Shown: one piece after another, positions 55,131 to 64,000 of the stretch
How positions within the stretch are numbered: the first letter of the stretch is position 1
Layout of the letters: the number at the start of each line of letters is the position of its first letter
From: Apium graveolens
Taxonomy: Eukaryota; Streptophyta; Magnoliopsida; Apiales; Apiaceae
Assembly (NCBI RefSeq): GCF_009905375.1
Contig: NC_133650.1
Span: 297,475,957 to 297,539,956 of the forward strand
Reading direction: 5' to 3'
Length of the DNA: 64,000 bases
Position numbers and translations under genes: made by a program
The notes under the pieces: generated by a model
What the model saw: only the letters and a program-made list of their open reading frames with translations
What the model was told of the DNA's origin: nothing
Database searches by the model: none

Positions 55131-56100
55131 ACTGTCGACTAATAATTTTTATTTTTATTCCACTCTTTGGACAAGAGTGGAATGGTCCTGTCTAGCAGAT
55201 GAAAAGACAATTTGTATTTTCAGTAGTTGGTCTAGTATTTTGATCGGGTAATTGTGAGAAACAATGCTTAGTTTGAGTTTTAACTGGAGTAGACGAATTA
55301 TCTATTTGAAAGGTTGAGCAATTTTATGACTAGACAGTTTTAAGTTTATATATATGGATTGTGATCATTTCTTTCATTGGAATCTCAATTATTTGTAAGT
55401 GGAATTTTCTATCAATTTATCATAAATATATATACTTTATGAATTAAATTAAAGTTCAATTAAACGAGAATTAAAGGAGAATGATGGGTAGATAAGTGGT
55501 GACTCTCAAATATTATTAATGATTTTTTTAATATTATTTTAAAAATGTGTAAATACTAAAAATTACAATTACAATCATCTTATATTATTTTTAAATTTTC
55601 TTCGAAGTCCCAAACTATTATCTTAATATTTTCTAATATTTCTCACTCAAATCAAATTATCATAGTCCTGATAAAAAAAAAGTCAAATTATCATATTACT
55701 ATCGTCTAAAACTTTCTCTTTTTAATATTGTCTTAATTTATTTTTTAAGTCACTTGTGTTATATTAAAAGTCTAAATTTTACCATTGAATTACAAATATT
55801 GTAAAAGAAATTTTTTTGATTCAACTGGTAAACCAAAACAGAAAATGCTAGAATTACAAAATTAGTTACTAAAATAATTACAAATGCCACATGTCACATG
55901 TTGATTGACTAAATATAAATATACTCCTGCAGTTACATTAATAGAATCAATTAAATTTTTTAATTGTTTCACATCACCCATCCATGTCATTTTATGATAA
56001 TTTTTTGTAATTTTGTTTTGTACCTCTATCATTACTCGACCAATAACACCCCTAAGAAACAAGGTTAGGAAATGATGGTTTCCTCTTCTTTTTGGTGCAG
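55131..56100. other. AT-rich intergenic DNA after the serpin fragment
   Basis: A 22-bp piece of the serpin fragment (GACAAGAGTGGAATGGTCCT...; 55074-55095) is repeated at 55170-55191, so a small local duplication followed pseudogenisation. A run of degenerate CT-rich repeats lies at 55580-55760. No gene is seen. Confidence 0.6.
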
Positions 56101-56200
56101 AACAACACTGAAGAACCCAGAGGGCATGAAGACTCATCTCAAGTTCTCACTGCAACCCAGATGGGGTCAGTTGGGGTATCTATGGAAGACACCCAACTGG
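56101..56200 (+). other. Possible orphan exon with splice-like borders
   Basis: An open 100-bp segment is preceded by TTTTTGGTGCAG and followed by GTAACT. It encodes EEPRGHEDSSQVLTATQMGS-type sequence in one frame. Its base composition is less AT-rich than its surroundings. I do not recognise the protein, and no partner exon is evident. Confidence 0.25.
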
Positions 56201-56577
56201 GTAACTTCCCGAACTTGTTACTTTATTTTATATATAATTTTACTGAAATCTCGAAATTATTTGAAATTTCATAATCTCAACAGTTATTTGAAATATCATC
56301 TCAAGAATTATCTTTGCTCAAGCTCTCACAATTATAATACTTGATTTGACTTGTTGCAATTGGTCTCCTGTTGTTAATAATGCCACTCAACTTACTCTAG
56401 TACTCTGAGGTGTTTCTCAATAACATGGGCTTATTTATGTTTACTCACCTAGGAGAAGGTTTTGTCGAAAGTTTCATTGCTGTTCTGGTATCGAGATTTA
56501 CTGCTTTATTTTTTCTTGATCCAAAGTCTTTAAAATTCTAATGGTTTCCTAATTTTGCTACTTTTTTTGTGCATACT

Positions 56578-57240
56578 TCTCAGATGGCTTTGTAAGTGCA
56601 TTCACCGATTTAAAGTAACTATATAAGACATGCCATTCTTTTTTTCTATATTTAAAATAAAAACTTTTGACATAACTGACAAGGTATGAATTCTGTAAGC
56701 TACCTTGGCTCAACACATTGGAATATTCGACATCTTAGGCCGCATTCTTTTTTACTGTTTTCGTACACATGCTAGAGACCTGTGTTACGTTTCTCAGCAT
56801 CTATTTTCAGAGGAAAATTAAATTTTTTCTTTGCTGCATTTAGAATTGTTCGAAAGCAGTATCGGATCAGAAGTTTTAAGGGGGGAGTTCTTAGATTGAA
56901 ATTTATGAATATATCATTACAAGAGCTCCGAGAAGCACAGGATTGTTATTAAATGCAGTGATCATTGCACTACAGAGGAGGTAACTGCTAAGTTGAGCTT
57001 GTTGTCATCAGCCAGGAGAGGACCTTTATCGATGTTAAAGTGTTTACTCACCCCCCACGGCAGGTAGCTTCTCTACCGTCTACCTAATGTGTTTATATTT
57101 TTTGGATGTGTATGATGTATCTTGCCATTTTTAAATAAAAGATAAGTCAAATTTATTAATATAAACAAAAGACCCAGGAGTATTTATGCAGATCAAGACT
57201 GGTACATGATGGTATTTACTATTTATCTTGCTAATTGTAC
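56578..57240 (+). pseudogene. Decayed paralogue of the downstream F-box/FBD gene (3' exons)
   Basis: This stretch parallels 59935-60700 of the intact gene. It has CTCAGATGGCTTTGTAAGTGC for exon 2, AAAACTTTTGACATAACTG at the exon 2 end, CACATGCTAGAGACCTGTGT at the exon 3 start, then an FBD-like region with GGGGGGAGTTCTTAGATTGA, CATTACAAGAGCTCCGAG and ACTACAGAGGAGGTAACTGC, and the same 3' untranslated sequence to about 57240. It has many stops and indels. The F-box and LRR exon is missing. Confidence 0.75.
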
Positions 57241-58489
57241 TCAAAAGTTTAACTGACTCCTTCCATCCAGAGCAGAGGTATGAAGCCTGCAATTGCGGAA
57301 TTTGGTAATTTTGATGAGTGTGTGTATGTGGACGCACATGTGTATGTGTTGTTCCCTTGTTCTCTTTACGCAGGCGAATCACATATTCACTTCTCTCACA
57401 TTGTGATATTATCACAGTTATGAATTTCATTTGGTGAATAGAGTTGTAGTTCAACCATGGAAACTTGTGCAGGCATAGACTCATTTTAGCTACACTCACA
57501 ATTTGTTCTTGTGTTACGGTATGTGGCACATCTAAAGTCTGTTTATGGATTTGTACCATGATTTAGAAGTTGGTATGTTTAACTGTGACAATATTAACAT
57601 TATCAAGCTTCTCAAACTATAGGAAGTCTGGATTATATTGTAATTTTTTTTAGTTTCGGCCCACGAGTTAAAGTAAGAGCCCATAAAGGATTTGTGATGT
57701 TTCTATTGAATCTTTTGTACCACTAATAGTAATGATTATTAATTTGAAAATGAACAAGTTTTTCTTTATTATTTATCTCTTAGGAATATATTTTGTTTGA
57801 TGCACATTTCGATTGTTATATATAATATTTTTTTTCTGGCTTGCCCTAGAATTCATCCTACCTCCGCCGCTGTTTACATTGATGAAATCGATGTATTTAT
57901 AAAAGTTCTCACGGGAAAAGCTGTCACCATTCCTATGCCTCTTCGATAAATCCGAGTTAGCCGATCTGAATAATTCTATCAATCCCTTTGTTTTGGTAAG
58001 CTCTTAAACATTCACTCTTTTTCCCCTTTTTGATTAATATTTGAATTGTTTCTCACACTTCCGTCGAGAAGTTAAATAAATATCCTGTACCTAGCTTGCT
58101 TCTCTATCCTTAAACAAATGTAATTTGTTTCAAAACTCACCCGGACTCATCTAGCCTTTTGATATACGCGACAGATCTTTTAGGGCTCAATTTCATTTAT
58201 GCTAGTTACTTAAAGTTTTGCTATATGCCTATATCTAATTAAACTGTGAATTGGGGAACAAATTATCTGCTCCATTTAATCTTATAAATTTGTTTACAAC
58301 TTTTGCTTTAAAACTGTGAACTATATGATGTTCAATGTATGCTAAAATGTTCTACAATGCATTTGTCTTCTTTTTACTTTTTCTTTTATTGCTATTTTTT
58401 TCTAGAAGCATTCTGGGATAGGGAATATATAGCTAATGTATTTATGTTACTCTGTTGGACAGGAATTTTCCTCTATACAGATAGATTAG
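57241..58489 (+). other. Upstream region of the F-box gene, possible 5' UTR intron
   Basis: No coding frame is recognised. A possible leader intron runs from GGTAAGCTC (GT at 57996) to TTGGACAG (ending 58462), 28 bases before the ATG. The first part contains a CA/TG microsatellite-like run (57318-57350). Confidence 0.4.
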
Positions 58490-60555
58490 ATGGAATCAAT
58501 AGTCGAAAGGGTTAATCAGGAGACTGATATAAACAATAATCAGGATATTGATATAAGCAATATTCTTCCTGAGGCAGTCTTCAGTAATATAGTATCATGT
58601 CTACCAGTGAAGGAAGCTGCAAGAACAAGTGTCTTGGTAAAAAGGTGGAAACATGCTTGGAAGTATGTGACGCGTCTTGATCTAGATCCAGAAAGCATTA
58701 AAACACCATATGAAAAGCGTGTCAGAGGAGATTCACAAGAAGGTCAGAAGCTCACTCCTACTAGGGGCTCAAGGGAAGAGATAGAACGTTGCACAAGGTC
58801 CTACACCTCCATCATCCGCTCCATACAAAATGAAATTACTAACTGTCAAATTGTTCATTTTCCTATCAATGTAGATGACGGAGATTTAAAACAATGGGTC
58901 AACGAGCTTCTCATGAAAAAAAAATTAACAGCGCTTTCTCTTAAATGTTATGATAATTTAATCACTGACGGAGAAAAATCTTTAAAACCTTTGGAATTAA
59001 ACCCTGGTATTTTCAGTTCTCTAGAGTGTCTTGAACTGACTTGGTACAGACTCTTCAACACCTCTCCCTTCCAAAGTTGTGAAAAGCTTCGAATTCTGAA
59101 ACTGAGCAGTTTGGTACTAGGTAGCAAGTCTATTAAGAAAATATTCTCTCTCTGCAAGAGTCTTGAGGAATTTAGCATGTTTGATTGTCACGGATTCTCA
59201 GAATTGAAATTCTTTAGTCGAAATCTCAAGTTTCTAGAGCTACGGTGCTTGCATCTTAAAAACATCAACATCTCTTCTAAAGCTCTCACGACCCTGATAC
59301 TCGATCGGATATCTTGCAGATGGTCTTCTGTTATCATCAATGCACCAAGTGTTACCGATTTGCAAGCTTATTGTAACCTTGACATTGTAGGTGTCCATAA
59401 AATATTACTGACATGTAAAAAACTCTTAAACACCTCTACCTTCCAAAGTTGTGAAAAGCTTCGAATTCTGAAACTGAGCAGAATGGGACTCGGTACAGAG
59501 TCATTCACCGAAGTATTCTCTCTTTGCAAGAATCTCGAGGAATTTAGCATGGTTGATTGTCCAATCTCTGAATTGGAAATCTCTAGTCAAAATCTCAAGA
59601 TTCTGGAGCTGCGGTGCTTGCATCTTAAAAACATCATCATCTCTGCTGAAGCTCTCTCAACCCTGATACTGTATGAGATATCTTGCAATTGGTCTTCTGT
59701 GGTCATTGATGCACCAAGAGTTACAGATTTACAAGCTTACTGTAATGTTGAAGGCGTCGGTGGAAAATTTAAGGAGATGTATCTGAGTCAGGAAAAGCTT
59801 CTTGAACGTTGCACCGGTTTTCTGGTAAAAAGGTTTTTTTTTTCGTTTAATTTTCTTTGATCAAAACTCCTAAAAGAATCCAACAGATTGTATGTCTTTA
59901 CTGTTTTTTCAGTCCTGCCATGAACGTTCCCATCCTCTATATTCTTCTCAAATGGGATATATAAGTGCATTCCGAAATTTGCAAGAGTTGTCGACATCTT
60001 TGGATTTGAATGACATAAGACATACAATTCTTTTGTCGTACATATTCCGAGTGTGCTCTCAGTTGAAAAGGCTTGACATAACTGTGGAGGTATGTTTCCT
60101 GTAGGATACCTTGATGTAAGACAGATATCTCAGGTAGGGTGTTTTGAAATATTCAGTGTCTTGACTACATTATTTTCCGCTGTTCCCCTACACAGGTTAG
60201 AGACCCGTGTAAGGTTGGAAACTTATACTATCCCGAGCATTTGTTTTGGGAGAAGAAAGAGAGTTTTGACTGCATTTCAAATTGTTTAAGAGCTGTGTCC
60301 ATTCAGAACTTCAGGGGAGAAGTTCTTGAAATGGAATTCGTAAGGTATGTCATTACAAGAGCTCAAAGGATGCGTCGAGTTACTGTTAGATGTGCCGATG
60401 ATTGCACTGCAGAAGAGGTAACTGCAACAAGGAACTTGTTGTCGTTTCCCAAAAGCTCTATGGATGTCTTAGTAATCATTGAGCCCCCTTCTCCCACAGC
60501 AGGTTGGTTCCTTACCTTTCTACCTAATTTGTTTATCTTTGTATTATATGTATGA
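58490..60555 (+). CDS. F-box/LRR/FBD-like protein gene, three exons (58490-59824, 59913-60089, 60196-60555)
   Basis: F-box proteins are substrate receptors of SCF ubiquitin ligases. Exon 1 (445 codons) has the F-box near residues 20-65 (NILPEAVFSNIVSCLPVKEA, SVLVKRWKHAW), then leucine-rich repeats with two near-identical blocks. Exon 2 (59 codons) continues the LRRs (QLKRLDITVE). Exon 3 has an FBD-like end (FVRYVITRAQRMRRVTV, SSMDVLVIIEPPS). Introns are 59825-59912 (GT..AG, acceptor TTTTTTCAG) and 60090-60195 (GTATGT..CACAG), both phase 0. The product is 623 aa. The last residues after EPPSPTA are hydrophobic and may be intron: a donor-like CAG|GT at 60503 could splice to an AG at 61851, ending at TGA 61887-61889. 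Families like this vary fast in plants. No stop breaks the frame. Confidence 0.82.
59047..59790 (+). repeat. 372-bp in-frame tandem duplication in the F-box gene
   Basis: About 59047-59418 is repeated from 59419 with a constant 372-bp (124-codon) offset: CCAAAGTTGTGAAAAGCTTC at 59071 and 59443, and TGCGGTGCTTGCATCTTAAA-like sequence at 59243 and 59615. It duplicates a set of leucine-rich repeats, a simple route to changed target binding. Confidence 0.9.
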
Positions 60556-63180
60556 ATACATCTGAAAATTATATAAGACGAGTCAGATTTATTTTAATTT
60601 TTTTCCTGACAAAAAAAAGACGATTCAGATTTTGATTCAACATAAACATGAGAATTTAGGTGTATTTACACCAGTACATGCTGGTCTTACTATTCCGCCA
60701 GCTGATAGCTGGTATCATGCTGTAGGCGGAGCCACACATAGTCCAGGCAATAGCACCGCCAACTAAAATGGTTACTATAGTTTATGATGTGTGATTTGGA
60801 TCACATGTTTTAGTTTGGAGTATAATCGAAAAGGGTGCTCACTGGGTTCAATTCATACCTCTTTTTATCCACTTTTTACATAGTTTTCGTTTTTACTTGT
60901 ATATCTTGTTATTTTGGATCTGAAGTTTTCTTTTTGTAGCACCTCTTTTCATACTTAATTTTTTAATTTTCATGTTTATAAGCTATTTTAACTACAACTT
61001 CTAACATCAATACTACATGTAAATACCAGTTGTCCATTTTATTATAAACATTTGAGAAAATAATCATGTAGAATAAGTTCTAATATATAAACTCCGTTTT
61101 TTGGTTTGATATCTATACTATAATATAATAACCGGAATGGGGTATATTTTGCTTCAACGGTTATTCCCTTATTTTTGGTTATTAAATATGAAAATAAATA
61201 GTGTTGTACACATGCTAAACTACTAAATTGTCAAATTACTAGATATAGTCTTCTTATCCCGCTAAACTACAACCAAAATTTATCCTACTAAACTACGATT
61301 GCAGCTTCTTCCTAATTCTTTTATTTTTTATTATAAATCTATAATTATTATATATTTATATAAATATATTAATATTAATATATGATTAGATAAATAAATT
61401 TAAAATTTTATAAATATAAACGGAAGCACGGGATTTAAGCTAATGTATATTAATAACACATTAGATATTAAAATATACAAGTGTCTGAATGGATCTTTTG
61501 ACACGTGACAACCATTCAGTAGAATTTCTTGTAGGAAAAATGAATTAATTTTTTTTGCATTTTCCCGTTTTTCTACCCTTTCGAAAAAAAATAACAAGCT
61601 TGGGCATAAAACCGCAACCCCTTCCCCTGAACAAACTGGATGCAAGTGCCTTAAAAATGTTGATCTGCATGTATGTTTGTACTTCAAGAATCTCGTAAAT
61701 AGACAGTAATTTAGTGGAAAGTGGATGGTATGCATCTAATGTATAAGATCAACATTCTGGTTGAAGATGACTTGTATATTTTAGATCAAGTAAACGATTT
61801 TGACATGCTGGAAGACTTTTAGTAGTTGAATATCTGGAGTTATGTTTGCAGATGTTCAATACCTCAGTCATGGCGCTATATTCCTTTGATCAGGAGAAGT
61901 TGCATTGCCTCCAAAAAGAAGACGGATGAGTCATGTAGTTGTCCAAGCTCCATCTTGATTGATTCCGTTTATCCATGTTTCGAGGTTACCTTTAAGACTT
62001 TATATATGGGCGGTTGTGGTGAAGTAGAATCTCTAGACTCTACTAGTTTTCTTTCAAATATTTTTATCGGGCACTATTCTAGTGCGCAGACTGCAATTTC
62101 TTGAATATTTGGCTGCCGTTTGGCTTTTACAGACTTGGTTTGTCTTTTACAGACTTGGTTTGTCTTTATTTGTCAAATGATTTGGTTTGTTTACTGCTAA
62201 TTGCTTTCTTTTTCTCCAATTCCATTCCTGCACCCCCAACATATGTGATCATTGCGAACACATTCTAGGCTCCTATTAGTGTAGACTGCAGACTATAGAA
62301 TCAACTAGTCTTGATCAAAATATTAATACTACTCATTACCTATTTGTTTTTTTCATGTAATCCGTGAGAATACAAGAATTCACCTTCATTCAAAAAAATA
62401 AAACAGAATCATAAAAAAAAATAACTTAACATGTACAAGTGGTTTTGAGATGTACACTACTACTATCCAAAAAGGGATGTTATTTTGCCAGTAGTGATGA
62501 ATTGAACCTCTGTAATGGTTGGTAAATGAGGTCTCCTTGAGTGGTGTTGATGCGAGTGGAAGTCATCGTTATGCATGCTTACATTAATCAAATGAGCTAA
62601 CACTTGTTCTACTATACTCCTTGTATATTTGTCGTTGATTCTGTGAGCAACTCTTCAAGTTGCTTTCTCATAGTCTTCAACTTAACTTGTGTTGTCTTTT
62701 TCATGTTTTCTGTGAAACTATCATCATTTGCTGATGCTTCCTATACTATTCACACTAATCCCCTAACTACGTGGAACCAGGGGCGTACGCGATTAGGTTT
62801 AATGTGGTTGGGAGGTCAAAATCGCATCAAACTATATACAATGGTTTTCTTAAATCTTCAACATCAGTCGCATTTGTGATTGCCGTTAATCATGACTATT
62901 TCAAACGCGCAGTTGCGGTTGGTGCTGACTTATTGTCTTCATCGACTTGTATGATAAATGACAAAAAAAAATAGTTTATTACTATTATACTTTTCAAATC
63001 TTAGAAATTTGTAAAAGTAGAATGTACTACAAGAGTACAAGTGGTTACAAATTATATATGTTCTTTATGCGTTTGTTGATATATATTATATCCCTACGCC
63101 TCAAACTCCTTATCTTTTAATTCTTATATCTGGTTGTTTATGTGTTTGATAATATATATTATATATTATATATTATATTA
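60556..63180. other. Intergenic DNA right of the F-box gene
   Basis: 60556-60700 is the 3' flank shared with the F-box pseudogene. 61104-61180 (TCTATACTATAATATAATAA) resembles a Helitron 5' end but has no confirmed 3' end. A 20-bp tandem doublet (CTTTTACAGACTTGGTTTGT, 62124 and 62144) is present. Open stretches near 61430-61735 (minus), 61826-62104 and 62604-62974 have no recognisable family. An AT microsatellite lies at 63150-63184. Confidence 0.55.
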
Positions 63181-64000
63181 TATAGGGTCTTACTCCAATG
63201 AGAATCCCATTATTGTGAGATATGAGATCTAATCCTAACCATCCATTTAGATACATCTTATTCATCTCTCACCATTCATTTAATAATTAATATTTATTTT
63301 TTTTAAAATTCACCATCTTCTTTTTAATTCAACCACCCATTAACCACCACTACCTCCCGCGTTCACCGTTTCCCGCCACCACCAACTCCGGCGACTACCA
63401 GAAAATCACCATCGTCAAACATAAAATCACCACCGTTAAACAAAAAATCACCACCGGAAAATAGAAATTGCCAACATTCGATCACCGCCTCCGATCAAGA
63501 CCAACAAATCACCAACGTTTTACGAAAATCACTACTCAATTAACATTAAAAACCATCAAAATTTGAAGTAAAAATAACCACAAGCACCATACTACCACTA
63601 CTTTTGTTCACCACATTTAACCTCTGCCTCCCCTCACCAACTACGACCATCAAACATCATGCCAAAATCACCAAAAAAAGGACGTAAATCATTACCAGAA
63701 TTCCATGAAAATCACTAACGATATTGAGTAACAAATCAGAAAATTGCACAAATCGGAGGAGTCATTTATAAAAAAAAAAGAAAGTGAGAGGGCGGCAAGG
63801 AGCGGTCGGGCCGCGGCGGTGATGCCGGACTGGTACGGCAATGACAACATATTTAAAGTTGAAGTGTATGTATGTAAATATTAATGTACGAGAAAGAGAG
63901 AACGATTTGGGGGAGACGTGGGGAGAGAGATGTGGAAATAACATGTCAGGTGGTTGGGTGGCGGCGGAGCTATAGCGGAGGCGGTGGTGATAAGGCGTTG
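63181..64000. other. Probable non-coding repeat edge with CCACC/ACCACC-rich segment
   Basis: 63186-63290 (GGTCTTACTCCAATGAGAAT, then a run about a GAGATCTAATCC-type string) looks like the terminal part of a dispersed plant repeat. 63330-63720 is rich in CACCACC and AAAATCACCA strings. 63780-64000 is GA- and GGCGG-rich and may be the 5' flank of a gene on the minus strand beyond the window. No gene can be supported. Confidence 0.4.

Noticed and set aside
57131..57559. 142-codon minus-strand frame
   Set aside because: It covers the TG/CA-rich microsatellite and the F-box pseudogene flank, has no recognisable domain and lacks support from the paralogous region.
61400..61735. 111-codon minus-strand frame
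   Set aside because: Low-complexity hydrophobic translation in AT-rich intergenic DNA; no family recognised.
62604..62974. Overlapping frames of 91 and 67 codons
   Set aside because: Looks somewhat less AT-rich and gene-like, but the frames shift and no protein family is recognised; left as intergenic.

Overview
This is plant nuclear DNA, almost certainly from a eudicot: AT-rich, packed with Ty1/copia LTR retrotransposons that use the initiator-Met tRNA primer site, and with an F-box/LRR/FBD-type gene at the right. I cannot name the species; an Apiaceae or other asterid is only a guess from the feel of the gag sequences.

Bases 1-36321 are a nested stack of five Sirevirus-like copia elements, all on the + strand. 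I call them A to E from inside out: A (1-8814) sits in B (to 13586), B in the RNase H of C (to 21763), C in the gag of D (to 31902), and D in the gag of E (to 36321). The 5' halves of all five lie left of the window, so each junction shows only the right-hand flank. A sixth, complete but decayed element F (36442-48427) has two 487-bp LTRs, a primer-binding site and a perfect 5-bp target duplication. A and D are sister families, as are B and E, and C and F.

Each of these lineages has, after pol, a long extra ORF (ORF2, about 1,240-1,510 codons where its span is complete). In A, C and D it sits behind its own TATA box and a CT-rich leader. C and F also carry a small extra ORF between pol and ORF2. 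ORF2 shares an N-terminal domain, a low-complexity middle, a coiled coil ending in a KKGEK-like motif, and a C-terminal module.

The most striking signal is that each family pair carries its own short DNA motif, repeated many times in the LTR, in the ORF2 promoter and inside the ORFs: TCAACGGAT in A, TCGACGGAT in its sister D, AAGTTCTGAT/ATCAGTACTT in C, AATACTGAT in F, and a 33-bp composite repeat in the LTRs of B and E. The motif has shifted in many places at once between A and D, and it is read in more than one codon phase. This resembles a self-recognition system in which an element-encoded protein, with ORF2 as the candidate, binds its own family's DNA. That function is inference.

The right part (48428-64000) is mostly AT-rich intergenic DNA. 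It holds a gag-only terminal-repeat element (48688 to about 50262 or beyond), a 249-bp TRIM on the minus strand with target duplication (51485-51733), a 39-bp near-perfect palindrome, a serpin C-terminal gene fragment (54936-55130), a decayed F-box paralogue (about 56578-57240) and one apparently intact F-box/LRR gene (58490-60555, three exons) with an internal 372-bp in-frame duplication. No tRNA, rRNA or CRISPR was seen.
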